DNA of 64,000 nucleotides from Amycolatopsis sp. CA-230715 (GCF_018736145.1 NZ_CP059997.1:6199501-6263500), one strand, 5' to 3'. Positions 23,024-32,117 are shown, numbered from the stretch's first letter. Translations and numbers: made by a program. The notes: generated by a model from the letters alone, not told the origin.

Positions 23024-23605
23024 GTGACCCAGCCACCTTTGTCGGCTCAGCCGACGCGTCCGGCGGCGTGGTTGCCGGATCCGCTGGACGACTCGTTGAT
23101 TCGGTACTGGGACGGGACTCGCTGGACGTTCCGCACGGCAGACCGGCCCGCATCGGCACCGGTTGCGGCCGAGCCCGGGGCGCCGGAGCCGGTGGAACCG
23201 GCGCTGCGGCCCGACATCGCGCAGGCTGTCGACCGGGTGCGCGGACTGCTCGTCGGGTCGATGAAAGAGGTCAACCTGTTGGCCGGTCACCTTCGGCCAG
23301 AGGAGCATGTCCTGGCGCTGACCGGAGCACAGGGAGAAGGCCAGGGCGTGCTCGCCTGCACCAACCAGCGGCTCCTGTTCCTCTTCGTCGGCATCATTCG
23401 CCGCCAGTTCCTGCAAGTCGAGTGGAACCAAGCGAGGGCAGTGATCTACAACGGTGGCACCAAGCAGTTCGCCGTGTACACGACCCGGCCCACGAAACGC
23501 GCGGTACCGGCTATGGCCGTGCGGGTGAACAACGTCAAGGACGCGCAGGTGGTGGCCAACGCCGCGGTGGAGGCTTCAGCCGCACCCCGGCTGGACATAA
23601 TCTGA
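23024..23605 (+). CDS. DUF2510 plus PH-like domain protein
   Basis: 193 residues, GTG start. The first part has the DUF2510 signature AAWLPDPLDDSLIRYWDGTRWT, a short actinobacterial domain usually found on membrane or secreted proteins. After a Pro/Glu linker a bacterial PH-like domain follows (about 85-190): EEHVLALTGAQGEGQGVLACTNQRLLFLFVG, the common YokE/bPH pattern. It is probably translated together with the preceding T5orf172 protein (3-nt gap). Role unknown; perhaps membrane or protein docking. Confidence 0.82.
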   Translation: MTQPPLSAQPTRPAAWLPDPLDDSLIRYWDGTRWTFRTADRPASAPVAAEPGAPEPVEPALRPDIAQAVDRVRGLLVGSMKEVNLLAGHLRPEEHVLALTGAQGEGQGVLACTNQRLLFLFVGIIRRQFLQVEWNQARAVIYNGGTKQFAVYTTRPTKRAVPAMAVRVNNVKDAQVVANAAVEASAAPRLDII

Positions 23606-23660
23606 GACCGGCGCAGTGTCCGAACCCGGTGCCGACGATCCGGCACCGGGCTCGGACGCT

Positions 23661-24851
23661 CTACTTTCGCCTGCGGACTCGGGTGATGAACCAGGTCGAA
23701 CCGATGATCAGCAGTGCGAACAGCAGCAGCCCGGCGCCGAGTGTCGCGATCAGGACGACGCGGTCGCCCTTCGGCAGGGTGCCGTTGAGCGTCACCTGCA
23801 ACGAGCCGACCGCGAAGGCGATCGCGGCGGTGAACACGGCGACCACTTCGACCATTCGCACCGGTGCGGATTGCACGGTTTCCCGGAGTGCCGTGTTGTC
23901 GGCTTTCAGATCGGCGATCAAGGCTTTCTGCTCTGCCATCCACCGAGTTCGCTGCGCCTCCAGTCGCACCGAATTGCGCTCGGTCAGGTACTGCTCCTGG
24001 AGCTGCTGGTGACTTCCCCGGTTTCCTGTCGCGGGGAGAAGTTCCAGTGCGGTATCGATACTGCGCAAGGCTTCGTCGTAGTTCTCGCACATTCTCTGTC
24101 CGGCGGCCAGGCGATAATAGAAGATGTTGTCTTTCGGGTATTTGTCAATAGCTTCACGTGCGTAGGTGTGTACCAATTCACCCTGGCGGTCGAACGGGCG
24201 GGACCACCACAGTCCGTTCAGGCAGATGTCGATGACCGCTCTGGTGCGATCCGGAGATTGCCAGGCCTCCTCGAGCAGTTGCACCGCGTGCTCGGAGGTG
24301 ATCGAGTGCCTGCCGAACGCGGCGAAGGATTCCAGGGCCAGGAACAGCGGATCGGTGCGGAGCTTGCCCGCCGCCACCAGTGGCGACGATGTGAGGAACT
24401 CGCCCAGTTCGTCGCAGTTGAAATTGGCCCGAAACTTCCCGGCGTGATAAAGGGCGGCGAAGTGCGCGATTTCCGGTGTACGGGCCTTGACGACTTCGTG
24501 TGTCGCACTCTCGACTTCGGTCTCGGATTCGACGGTGTCCCGGGTGATGAAGGCGTAGCCCAGCGCCCACTTTTCGGTTATCGTCGGGCGGAATTTCGTT
24601 GCAACATTCCTTTCGATCCATTCGGCGCATAGTCCCGCGGTGGAGATGGTCGGGTGATCGAGAAAGCGAAGTCGCCAGTAACGATCGGCGCAGATGAGTG
24701 CCCCGTCCCCGACGAAGTCCGCGGAGCTGATCGCGAAATCAGGTTCGGTGCCGTTGTCCAAGAGCCGTTGTGCGTGGCGCTCGCAGAGACGGTCGAGTTC
24801 ACGGCTTCCGGCCGCAGCACGAACGAGTTCGGCGAAGATGGCTTCTTCCAT
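23661..24851 (-). CDS. Unknown protein with two C-terminal membrane helices
   Basis: 396 residues. The first about 300 are alpha-helical and look repeat-like, with a TPR-like stretch IDKYPKDNIFYYRLAAGQRMCENYDEALRSIDTALELLP near 235-275. A coiled coil (about 285-325) leads to two hydrophobic helices (VVAVFTAAIAFAVGSL and VVLIATLGAGLLLFALLIIGSTWFI) at the C-terminus. The design, a soluble sensor-like body with a two-helix membrane end, is like some phage-defence effectors, but I cannot assign a family. Convergent with the PH-domain gene; GC content is slightly lower than the surroundings. Confidence 0.72.
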   Translation of the reverse strand: MEEAIFAELVRAAAGSRELDRLCERHAQRLLDNGTEPDFAISSADFVGDGALICADRYWRLRFLDHPTISTAGLCAEWIERNVATKFRPTITEKWALGYAFITRDTVESETEVESATHEVVKARTPEIAHFAALYHAGKFRANFNCDELGEFLTSSPLVAAGKLRTDPLFLALESFAAFGRHSITSEHAVQLLEEAWQSPDRTRAVIDICLNGLWWSRPFDRQGELVHTYAREAIDKYPKDNIFYYRLAAGQRMCENYDEALRSIDTALELLPATGNRGSHQQLQEQYLTERNSVRLEAQRTRWMAEQKALIADLKADNTALRETVQSAPVRMVEVVAVFTAAIAFAVGSLQVTLNGTLPKGDRVVLIATLGAGLLLFALLIIGSTWFITRVRRRK

Positions 24852-24989
24852 GCTGGCATATCCCCGAACACCTCGCCGATGTTAGTCGGCCGTTTCTAGG
24901 ATTGTTCAGAGTGAAGACGCCGATCGTAGCTTTGTTGGCTGGCTGATCACCACGCCGGCCGGGCGGTGCCCGGTCAGCCGACGGTGGAG

Positions 24990-25955
24990 TCAGGCTCGAC
25001 CCGTCCTCGCGCGGGCGAAGTGCGGTTCCGCCGCTTCCAGTCGTGGTACCGAGATGCCCAGCCGCCGTGCTTCGGCGAGGGTGTCCCGGCAGACCTCGCG
25101 CGGCTCCTCGGCATCGGGGTGGGAGTGCGCCTCGATACTCACGCGCAGGGCCGTGACATGAGCGGTCAGCCAGGCGAGTACGGGGGCCATCAGCCAGGTG
25201 GGCACCCGGAACAGCAGCACACCGCCTCGGTGACGTCGCAGGTCGATGCCGCGAGCCTTGAGGACCGGCAGCAGTTCGCGGCCGGTCAACAGCGCCTGGC
25301 GCAGCTCGCCCGTCGCCCCGGCCAGCTCGGACAGGGAACCCAGCCGCAGGCCCTGTGAGAACAGGCCCGCATCCGACACGAAATGGACCCACAGCCAGCC
25401 GCGGAGGTCAGGTTGCTCCTTGATCCGGAGGCCTGCCTCGCGAAACGCCTGGCGCACGGCCCGCTCCCGGTCGGTCGGGGGCTGGCCGAGGGTGCCGAAG
25501 ATGACTGACGGCAGCAGCATCCCGCGGAGCACGCCGTTCGCACCGAAACCGCCGCCGGCTTGCGGAAAACCCCAGGCGATCCGGTCGGGCGGGAGTGCGC
25601 CGATCGCGGCGAGCGGCTCGGTCCAGAGGTTGCCGAAGACCAGGACCGTGGCCCGGCCGACGCGCGGGGACAGGAAGGCCGTCGCCTCGTCGAGGCGGTG
25701 GTGCGGCACGCTGAGCACGATCAGGTCGAAGTCGTGGTCCGGCTCCAGCGCTTCGCGGTAGCGCACCGGCCACTTCTCGACGACGCGCCGCCCCCACGGC
25801 CGGCGTCGCGTATCGAGCAGGTCGAGGTCCACCGCGTCCCCGTAGGTCGCGGCGCGGCCCGGCCGGACGTAGAACTCGACGTCATGTCCGGCCCGTTGCA
25901 GGGCCCAGCCGTAGATGGTGGCGATCACGCCTCGGCCGAACATCAGGATCTTCAC
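24990..25955 (-). CDS. Ketopantoate reductase-like (ApbA/PanE) oxidoreductase
   Basis: 321 residues. The N-terminal Rossmann motif MKILMFGRGVIATIYGWAL (GxGxxxxxxG) and the 'YVRPGR' NADP-phosphate region are typical of the ApbA family. The C-terminal domain is shorter and more hydrophobic (VPTWLMAPVLAWLTAHVTAL) than in true PanE, so I do not assume pantothenate synthesis. NAD(P)-dependent reduction of a 2-oxoacid-like substrate is the family role. It is divergent from the TetR gene at 26046 and probably repressed by it, given two palindromes between them. Confidence 0.78.
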   Translation of the reverse strand: MKILMFGRGVIATIYGWALQRAGHDVEFYVRPGRAATYGDAVDLDLLDTRRRPWGRRVVEKWPVRYREALEPDHDFDLIVLSVPHHRLDEATAFLSPRVGRATVLVFGNLWTEPLAAIGALPPDRIAWGFPQAGGGFGANGVLRGMLLPSVIFGTLGQPPTDRERAVRQAFREAGLRIKEQPDLRGWLWVHFVSDAGLFSQGLRLGSLSELAGATGELRQALLTGRELLPVLKARGIDLRRHRGGVLLFRVPTWLMAPVLAWLTAHVTALRVSIEAHSHPDAEEPREVCRDTLAEARRLGISVPRLEAAEPHFARARTGRA

Positions 25956-25983
25956 GCTGCACCTCGTGGGGTACGATCGATTT

Positions 25984-26023
25984 GGAGATCATCTCCACTT
26001 TCCAAAATATGGAGATCACCTCC
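25984..26023. promoter_or_regulatory. Two GGAGATC-type operator palindromes
   Basis: GGAGAT-C-ATCTCC (25984-25996, perfect) and GGAGAT-C-ACCTCC (26011-26023, one mismatch) lie 27 bp apart in the divergent region between the reductase and TetR genes. They are very likely sites for that TetR protein. Confidence 0.7.
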
Positions 26024-26045
26024 AGTTGTCAACGCGAGGGAGCGC

Positions 26046-26621
26046 ATGACCACCGACAAGCCGCTGCGGGCCGACGCCCAGCGCAAGCGCGAGGCCCTGC
26101 TCGCCAAGGCGCGGGAGGTCTTCGACGCCGGCGACTTCTTCGACCTCCGCTTCGATGACTTCGCCAGCCTGGCCGGGGTGGGCACCGGCACGCTGTACCG
26201 GCACTTCCCCACCCGGGAGGCGCTGGCCGCGGCGGTCTACCACGGTGAGGTCGCCGCGCTGTGCGATCGCGCCCGCCACCTGGAGGCCACACTGCCCGCG
26301 GCGGAGGCTTTGGCGACCTTCCTCCGTGACATGGTCGACCACATCGCCGCCCACCAGGGCCTGGCCCGGACACTGGCCACGCTCATGGCCGATCGTTCAG
26401 GTGCTCTCACCGAAGGCAGTCAGGCACTGGAACAGGCCGTCGCCGACCTGGTGACCGCCGCCGCGCGGGACGGCGCCGTTCGCGACGACGTGGATGCCGG
26501 TGCCGTGATGATGGCGCTGCACGGCATCGGTGCGGCTCACGACCGCCCCGGTTGGCGGACCGAGGCCGACGATCTCGTCACCCTCGTGCTGGACGGACTG
26601 CGCCGACCGCACTCGAATTGA
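26046..26621 (+). CDS. TetR family repressor, divergent from reductase
   Basis: 191 residues. Helix-turn-helix region: REALLAKAREVFDAGDFFDLRFDDFASLAGVGTGTLYRHFPTREAL, the standard TetR signature. The C-terminal domain resembles the SbtR-type TetR_C (VYHGEVAALCDRAR...). It should control itself and the divergent ketopantoate reductase-like gene through the two palindromes in the 90-nt gap. Ligand unknown. Confidence 0.9.
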   Translation: MTTDKPLRADAQRKREALLAKAREVFDAGDFFDLRFDDFASLAGVGTGTLYRHFPTREALAAAVYHGEVAALCDRARHLEATLPAAEALATFLRDMVDHIAAHQGLARTLATLMADRSGALTEGSQALEQAVADLVTAAARDGAVRDDVDAGAVMMALHGIGAAHDRPGWRTEADDLVTLVLDGLRRPHSN

Positions 26622-27174
26622 TGGCTCGCTCGATTCGCCGGTCTGTTTACGAGGCACGAATCGGCAGATCAGAACCCGGTGACCGAGATTTCCTGGGCGG
26701 CGGCCGAACTCAGGCTGGGACGCGCTCACCGTGGATATGGGAGAACCGGAGCTGAAACTTCGGGTAGGCACCTGTCGAATGCGCATACGACTAGTGGTGA
26801 AGTAGCAAATTCTGGCGTCGATTTCGACCTGGGATCGCGGGTTGTCGCTGAGCGGACTTTCGTTGCGACAGGGAATTCGGTCCATTGGGTGCGAAGTCAG
26901 TTGTCACTTCCCATTGCCTGGTCGCTCCGCGGGTCCGGCGCGACCAGCGGCTCGGGGCGGCACCCGGCCGCCGCCTTCCGAGCGATGTTAAAGCCACCAA
27001 TAGTTGCACTAAGATCTTGTTCGGAGTAGGAAGGTCATAAGGGGTTCGCCACTTCGGCGGCGGCGTGTCCGACTTCCATCGGCACCACCACGACCACCTC
27101 GTTCTGTGGCCGGACGCCGGGCGGGCCGGAGCACAGGAGCCCGACCGGCGCGACCAGGAACGAAAGGACTGACC
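26622..27174. other. Gene-free stretch of about 550 bp
   Basis: I find no credible coding frame, RNA or repeat here. Base composition is less GC-rich than average, especially 26800-27010, and reading frames are broken. It may be a decayed gene. The last part should hold the promoter of the hydrolase gene, whose RBS is GAAAGGA just before 27175. Confidence 0.5.
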
Positions 27175-27948
27175 ATGATTCAGCACATTTTCCACGGTGA
27201 CGTCAGGATCGCCTACGAAGAATCCGGCTCCGGTGAACCGCTCGTCCTGCTGCACGGCGGGGAGAGCGGCCGCGTCCAGTACGACACGTTCCGGCCGGTA
27301 CTCGGCGACGGGATCCGGGCCATCGCCTACGACCAGCGCGATACCGGCGACTCCACGAATCCCGCGGAGCCTTACCGGGTGGACGATCTCGCCGACGACT
27401 GCGCGGCGCTGATCCGAGGGCTCGGCTACGAACGTGCGCATATCTTCGGTGCCTCCTACGGCGGCGCCATCGCCTTGCAGGTCGCGGTCAACCGGCCGGA
27501 GGTCGTGCGGACGCTGACCGCCGGAACCGCGATCCCGCGGTTCTCCGCCGCGCCGGCCTCCGCGCAGAACCTCACTCACGCGACGGAAGATCGCGCGGCC
27601 AAGATGCTCGACGCCGTCCTGTCCGGAAAAGGGCAGCAGGAACCCAAACTGCTCACCGAGGCCCGGCGGATTCTCCTCCACCGCCCCGCCGGGGCGGACA
27701 AGCGCCGGATGGACGCGATCCGGGAGTTCGACGTTCTGGGACGGCTGGGCGAGATCACCGCGCCCACCCTGCTGATCTACGGCGGCGACGATCCGCTCGG
27801 CAGGGTCGAGTACGGACAGCGGATTGCCGAGGCGGTCCCCGGTGCCCGCCTCGAGGTACTCCCCGGCATGCGGCACGGGATCACGCTGGAGGCCAAGCAC
27901 GAGGTGGCCGCGCTGCTTCGCGACTTCATCCTGACCTCGTCGCGGTAG
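27175..27948 (+). CDS. Alpha/beta hydrolase
   Basis: 257 residues. Features are the oxyanion HGG (LVLLHGGESG), the nucleophile elbow GASYGG (Ser about 97), Asp in YGGDDPLG and the catalytic His in MRHGITLE. This is a cytoplasmic alpha/beta hydrolase of the haloperoxidase/esterase type; substrate unknown. ATG 27175 has AGGAACGAAAGGA upstream. It converges with the TetR gene at 27990. No signal peptide. Confidence 0.88.
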   Translation: MIQHIFHGDVRIAYEESGSGEPLVLLHGGESGRVQYDTFRPVLGDGIRAIAYDQRDTGDSTNPAEPYRVDDLADDCAALIRGLGYERAHIFGASYGGAIALQVAVNRPEVVRTLTAGTAIPRFSAAPASAQNLTHATEDRAAKMLDAVLSGKGQQEPKLLTEARRILLHRPAGADKRRMDAIREFDVLGRLGEITAPTLLIYGGDDPLGRVEYGQRIAEAVPGARLEVLPGMRHGITLEAKHEVAALLRDFILTSSR

Positions 27949-27989
27949 ACCACCCGCCGGACCGGGCCGGGTGAAGTCCCGCCGCGGCC

Positions 27990-28619
27990 CTATTCGGCGT
28001 GCACCGCGTGAATACCCGCCAGGATGATGTCGACGACGTGCTCCGCGTCCGCGCGGGTGAAGGATCGCCGACCCCGGCGGAGGAGCAAATGTACCGGGCC
28101 GGACAGCATTTCGGTGAAGAAGAGGACGTCCATCCGCGGCACCTCGCCGCGTTCGAACGCCTTTTCCAGCCGTCGGTGCACGGTCGCCATTCGCCGTTCG
28201 TGCGTGGCGTCCACGATCGCGAGCACTTCGTCGTTGGCAGGGGCCGACGCCATGACGTTCGACAGCGCGCGGCCTCGCGGACTGGACAGGGAACCGGCGA
28301 GGGCGACGAGGAAGTCGGCCAGGTCAGCGCGGAGATCACCGGAGTCCTTCAGCGCGACGGTGTCCGCGTCGAACGAGGACAGCGCTTCGATCGCCAGCTC
28401 GACGTGTTCCGGCCAGTTCCGGTAGACGGTGGTCTTGTTCACCCCGGCGAGTTCGGCCACTTCCTCGTAGCGGAACCTCTCGATGCCGTCCCGTGCCACC
28501 AGTTCGGTGGCCGCGGCCAGCATGCGCTCACGCAGGCGGGCGTTCCGTCCACCCGGCCGTCGGGCCGGCGTCGCGTTCCCGGCGTCCTTGCTCGCCCTGC
28601 TGTGGTCGGCCACCGCCAC
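27990..28619 (-). CDS. TetR family regulator
   Basis: 209 residues. After a basic N-terminal tail, the TetR helix-turn-helix is clear: RERMLAAATELVARDGIERFRYEEVAELAGVNKTTVYRNWPEHVELAIEAL. The C-terminal ligand domain resembles TetR_C_11-type proteins. It lies 93 nt downstream of the FAD monooxygenase on the same strand, so it may be in its operon and control it. A possible site is the AGCAA-N7-TTGCT repeat at 29874-29890 before the monooxygenase. Confidence 0.9.
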   Translation of the reverse strand: MAVADHSRASKDAGNATPARRPGGRNARLRERMLAAATELVARDGIERFRYEEVAELAGVNKTTVYRNWPEHVELAIEALSSFDADTVALKDSGDLRADLADFLVALAGSLSSPRGRALSNVMASAPANDEVLAIVDATHERRMATVHRRLEKAFERGEVPRMDVLFFTEMLSGPVHLLLRRGRRSFTRADAEHVVDIILAGIHAVHAE

Positions 28620-28712
28620 TCACCCCTGAAGACTCGCTGTTCAGCGGCTGATCGACCGAGCAAAGGGGGCCGGCGCCGCCGGTTCGGCCCCGGTGCATGA
28701 TGCCGCATCGCC

Positions 28713-29825
28713 CTACGGCGCGGGCAGCAGCCGCGCGTTGCGCCGCTCGATGTCCTCCCACGTCGCGGGGACCATGAGATCAGCCCCGCTGTTCGCGGAC
28801 TCCTGTGCCTTGTCCGAGTAGGGCCGCTGGCGCCGTTCGTACTCGGCGAACGCCGCCGCGTGGTCGCCGTCGTGGCGGGCGAGAGCCTCGGTCAGGAACC
28901 ATGCCCCGGTCAGCGCCAGCGAGGTGCCGCGTCCGGCCATCGGAGTCGCGCAGTGCGCGGCGTCGCCGAGGAGGACGACGCGCCCCCGGTGCCACGTCGG
29001 CAGGTGGATCTGGGCGATGGCGTCGAAGTACAGCTCCGGGTCCGCCTGGGCGGCGGCCAGCAGCTTAGGAATCTTCCACTGTCGGTCCTCGCCGTAGAAA
29101 TCGGTGAGAATGCGTTTCTGTGCGACCAGATCGTGGTGATCATACTCGATTTTTTCCGAGCGGAAGGTGAATATCGCGAGCGCTTGATCCCGGTATCGGC
29201 CAAGGCACGCCATCCGCCTCGGCAGATTGAGGATGTGCACCGAATGCGACGCGCCTTCCGAGACCGCCTCCGCGGGCGCGGCGCCGATCGCGACGTACAG
29301 GCCGAGATGCCGGGAGAACTCCCGCTCCGGGCCGAACACCAGCCGTCGCACGTTCGAGTGCGCGCCGTCCGCGCCGACCACGAGGTCGTACCGGCCTTCC
29401 CGCCCCGATTCGAACACGACGGTGACCTGACCGCCGTCGTCGGAAAGAGTCCGCACGGAGTCCTCGAAACGCAGCTGGGTTTCTTTCTGCAGAGCCTCCC
29501 GCAGAATCCGCATCAGGTCTTCGCGGGGAATCTCGATGTCGTCATCGGAGTCATTGGTCTCCGACATCGGCTGAGGGGCGATGACAGCGCCGTTCTCGTC
29601 GACGAACTTCGCTCCCTCGGTCATCGTGATCGAATGCTCGACCACCTCGTCCAGCAGCCCCATCCGCTCGATCACCCCGACGGAGTCACCTCGCACGTCG
29701 ATCGGTGAACCGTTGGTCCGCAGGTGCCCGGCACGCTCGACGATCTCGACCGTGTGCCCGGCGCGGGCCAGATCGATCCCCGCGCTGAGACCGGCCACCC
29801 CTGCTCCACTCACCAGGATCCGCAT
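28713..29825 (-). CDS. FAD-dependent monooxygenase (PHBH/TetX-like)
   Basis: 370 residues. FAD motifs are the N-terminal GAGVAGLSAGIDLARAGHTVEIVER, the middle DLVVGADGAHSNVRR and the late VVLLGDAAHCATPMAGRGTSLAL, all hallmarks of group A aromatic hydroxylases and TetX-like drug monooxygenases. NAD(P)H-dependent hydroxylation is the expected reaction; substrate unknown. The ATG at 29825 has GAGAGGAGG 5 nt upstream; a longer frame to 30083 has no RBS and crosses promoter sequence. Probably controlled by the TetR gene downstream. Confidence 0.9.
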   Translation of the reverse strand: MRILVSGAGVAGLSAGIDLARAGHTVEIVERAGHLRTNGSPIDVRGDSVGVIERMGLLDEVVEHSITMTEGAKFVDENGAVIAPQPMSETNDSDDDIEIPREDLMRILREALQKETQLRFEDSVRTLSDDGGQVTVVFESGREGRYDLVVGADGAHSNVRRLVFGPEREFSRHLGLYVAIGAAPAEAVSEGASHSVHILNLPRRMACLGRYRDQALAIFTFRSEKIEYDHHDLVAQKRILTDFYGEDRQWKIPKLLAAAQADPELYFDAIAQIHLPTWHRGRVVLLGDAAHCATPMAGRGTSLALTGAWFLTEALARHDGDHAAAFAEYERRQRPYSDKAQESANSGADLMVPATWEDIERRNARLLPAP

Positions 29826-30195
29826 CCCGGCCTCCTCTCCCAGAGCCCACGCTTCACCACCCGCGACCACTATAGCAAATTTTAGTTGCTTTAGCTTCGT
29901 GGGCGCTGGCCGGTGCGCCACCGGACCGGCCACAGGCTCGCGCGCGGCGAGGACGCGGCGGCATCGTTGGACGGAATCGGCAGGCTTTTCGGCGCGATTA
30001 AGAACTTCTGCCGAGTGGTTCTGGTGTTGAATGCCTGAGGATGATTTGAAAATCAGTTTTGGCCGCTGTTGGCCTTCGCCCACCTACGGGGGTCCAGGGG
30101 GCTTGCCCCCTGGCGGGGTGTGGGGCTCGGCCCCACAAAACAGATCGACTCGATAAAGGCCCGCGCGCTCCGCGGGCACGACAACCCCAATCGAG
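29826..30195. other. Intergenic region with monooxygenase promoter and hairpin repeat
   Basis: No gene seen in about 370 bp. The AT-rich 29868-29895 region with AGCAA-N7-TTGCT should be the monooxygenase promoter/operator. The right part carries the GC-rich hairpin element described separately. Confidence 0.5.
30094..30137. repeat. Double GC hairpin element beside the tRNA gene
   Basis: Two adjacent hairpins: CCAGGGGGC-tt-GCCCCCTGG (30094-30113) and TGTGGGGC-tcg-GCCCCACA (30119-30137). From memory, elements with this sequence occur in many actinomycete genomes downstream of tRNA genes. It lies 58 nt past the 3' end of tRNA-Arg and may serve as its terminator. Confidence 0.6.
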
Positions 30196-30268
30196 TGCCC
30201 TCGGCAGGATTCGAACCTGCGACACCTGCCTCCGGAGGGCAGTGCTCTATCCCCTGAGCTACGAGGGC
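30196..30268 (-). tRNA. tRNA-Arg (anticodon CCG)
   Basis: 73-nt cloverleaf without encoded CCA. Acceptor stem GCCCTCG/CGAGGGC, discriminator A, D-arm TAGCTCAGGGGATAGAGCA, anticodon arm CTGCC-CTCCGGA-GGCAG with anticodon CCG, and T-arm GCAGGTTCGAATCCTGC. It reads codon CGG. Confidence 0.95.
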
Positions 30269-30471
30269 TCGCTTGCGCGACTCCCAGAAGACTAGCGCAT
30301 GGCGGCAACGGGTTTGCCGGGGGTCGGAGTAACCGGGATCGCGTCGAGGTACCCGCTCGGGGGAACCGCGGACGCGTCCAGGAGCGGTATCTTGACCAAG
30401 GTTAGCCTCGCCTCTGTTGCATGTATGCGCATGTCACTATACATTCCCTGGTGTCGGACGGAGGGCGACTG

Positions 30472-31392
30472 ATGGGTCACGGACACGGCCACGGGATCGC
30501 GGCGCAGCAGGGCAGCGCCTCGGGCAAGCACATCCGCAAGCTGACGGCGGCGCTGGCGATCGGCGCCGCGTTCATGGTGCTCGAGTTCGTCGTGGGGCTC
30601 ACCACTTCCTCGCTGGCGCTCCTGTCCGACGCCGCGCACATGCTCACCGACGTGCTCGGCGTCGGCATGGCGCTCGCGGCGATCGTGCTCGCCAAGCGCA
30701 GCGGGCCCACGTTCAGCCGCACGTTCGGGGTCTACCGCGCCGAAGTGCTGGCCGCGCTCGCGAACGCGGTGTTGCTGTTCGGGGTGGCGGGTTACGTGCT
30801 CTACGAGGCGATCGACCGGATCGGCAACCCGCCGGAGGTGCCGGGGCTGCCGGTGCTGCTCGCCGCGGCCGCGGGCCTGGTCGCGAACCTGGTTTCGTTC
30901 TCGCTGCTGCGTTCCGGCGCCAAGGAGAGCATCAACGTCCGCGGCGCCTACCTCGAAGTGCTCGCCGATCTCATCGGCTCGGTCGGCGTGCTGATCAGCG
31001 GCGCGATCACGCTCACCACGGGCTGGCGCTACGCGGACCCGATCATCGGTGTCGCGATCGGGCTGTTCGTGCTGCCGCGCACCTACGCGCTCGCGCGCCG
31101 GGCCTTGCGGATCCTCTTCCAGCACGCCCCGATCGACGTCGACGTGAGCGAGATCAACACCGATCTCGCCGCCCTTCCCGGCGTCACCGACGTGCACGAC
31201 CTGCACGTCTGGACACTCACCTCGGGCATGGAGGTGGCGTCGGCGCACCTGACGCTGGACGCGGGCGCCGAGCCTTCGGCGGTACTGGTGGCCGCGCAGG
31301 ACGTGCTCGCCACGCGATACCGCATCGAGCACGCCACGCTGCAGGTGGAGCCGGGCGAGTCGGCGAAGCGCTGCAGCGAGCTGTCCTGGTGA
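30472..31392 (+). CDS. Cation diffusion facilitator (CzcD/ZitB-like efflux protein)
   Basis: 306 residues. The N-terminus MGHGHGHG is a metal-binding His stretch. Six membrane segments follow, with the CDF metal sites: SLALLSDAAHMLTDV (helix II, HxxxD) and YLEVLADLIGSVG (helix V, DxxxS-type). The C-terminal cytoplasmic domain contains VTDVHDLHVWTLTSGM and ends at about 300. It exports Zn(II) or similar divalent metal in exchange for protons. I chose the ATG at 30472 because GGAGGG lies 7 nt upstream; an in-frame ATG at 30421 would add 17 residues. The next genes are on the opposite strand. Confidence 0.92.
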   Translation: MGHGHGHGIAAQQGSASGKHIRKLTAALAIGAAFMVLEFVVGLTTSSLALLSDAAHMLTDVLGVGMALAAIVLAKRSGPTFSRTFGVYRAEVLAALANAVLLFGVAGYVLYEAIDRIGNPPEVPGLPVLLAAAAGLVANLVSFSLLRSGAKESINVRGAYLEVLADLIGSVGVLISGAITLTTGWRYADPIIGVAIGLFVLPRTYALARRALRILFQHAPIDVDVSEINTDLAALPGVTDVHDLHVWTLTSGMEVASAHLTLDAGAEPSAVLVAAQDVLATRYRIEHATLQVEPGESAKRCSELSW

Positions 31393-31395
31393 GGC

Positions 31396-32115
31396 TCAGG
31401 GCGCGGGGAGCGGTTTGGCGCCGCGCTCGGCGAGCATCTGGGTCATGACGGTGATCTCGGCGCCCTGCGACTTCAGGATGTTGCCGGTCAGCGTCTTCAG
31501 CGCGGGCAGCGAAGTGTGCTCCTGCGCGTAGGTCGCCATCGGCGTGCCGCCCTGGTGGTGGCGCAGCATGAGCTGCAGGAACTCGACGTCGAGCTCCTTG
31601 CCGGTGAGCGAGCGCAGCTTCGCCAGCTCGGCCGACGACGCCATTCCGGGCATCTGGGTCACCGGGACACCGGCACCGCCCGACGGCATGTTCATGCCGC
31701 CGTGGCCGCTCATTTCGCCGCCGGACATCCACTTCATGGTGTTGCCGATGGCCTGCTCCGGCTGGTCCCACAGCATGAGCCAGCCCTTCATGCGGCCGAC
31801 CTGCTCGTTCTGCGTGGTCTCGATGTCGAACGCGAGGTTGCGCACCTCGGGGTCGGTCGAGTGGTCGCGCGCCCAGTTCGCCATCGTGACGGCCTGGGTG
31901 TGGTGCGTCGACATGTCCTGGGCGAAGCCGACTTCGACCGAGTCCGCGCCGGGCGTGGCGGGCGCGTCGTCCTGCAGCGACTGGCTGAGCAGCAGGCCGA
32001 CGGTCGCGCCGACCAGCAGGACCGCGACGATCGCGGCCCCGATGATCACCGTGCGCGACCACGCGGGCCGTTCTCCGGAAGGCACGGGTTCGGGTTCGGG
32101 TTCCACCGAGGTCAA
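31396..32115 (-). CDS. DUF305 secreted/membrane-anchored protein
   Basis: 239 residues from a TTG at 32115 (GGGGG 6 nt before); a GTG at 32106 is an alternative. One N-terminal transmembrane helix (VIIGAAIVAVLLVGATVGLLL) is followed by an extracytoplasmic ferritin-like DUF305 domain with paired metal-ligand-like motifs: DMSTHHTQAVTMA (about 70) and LQLMLRHHQGGTPMA (about 185), plus a Met-rich loop (GGMNMPSGG). DUF305 proteins are linked to copper handling in some bacteria. It follows the DUF3105 gene without a gap and is likely co-translated. Confidence 0.88.
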   Translation of the reverse strand: MTSVEPEPEPVPSGERPAWSRTVIIGAAIVAVLLVGATVGLLLSQSLQDDAPATPGADSVEVGFAQDMSTHHTQAVTMANWARDHSTDPEVRNLAFDIETTQNEQVGRMKGWLMLWDQPEQAIGNTMKWMSGGEMSGHGGMNMPSGGAGVPVTQMPGMASSAELAKLRSLTGKELDVEFLQLMLRHHQGGTPMATYAQEHTSLPALKTLTGNILKSQGAEITVMTQMLAERGAKPLPAP

Positions 32116-32117
32116 GC

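Noticed and set aside
26397..26885. 162-codon minus-strand frame across the TetR end and the gap
   Set aside because: Overlaps a certain TetR gene and has no domain.
30421..30471. Upstream ATG for the cation efflux gene and a possible metal-regulator site in ATGTATGCGCATGTC
   Set aside because: The ATG at 30472 has a much better RBS; the sequence does not match a Zur or other metal box I know.
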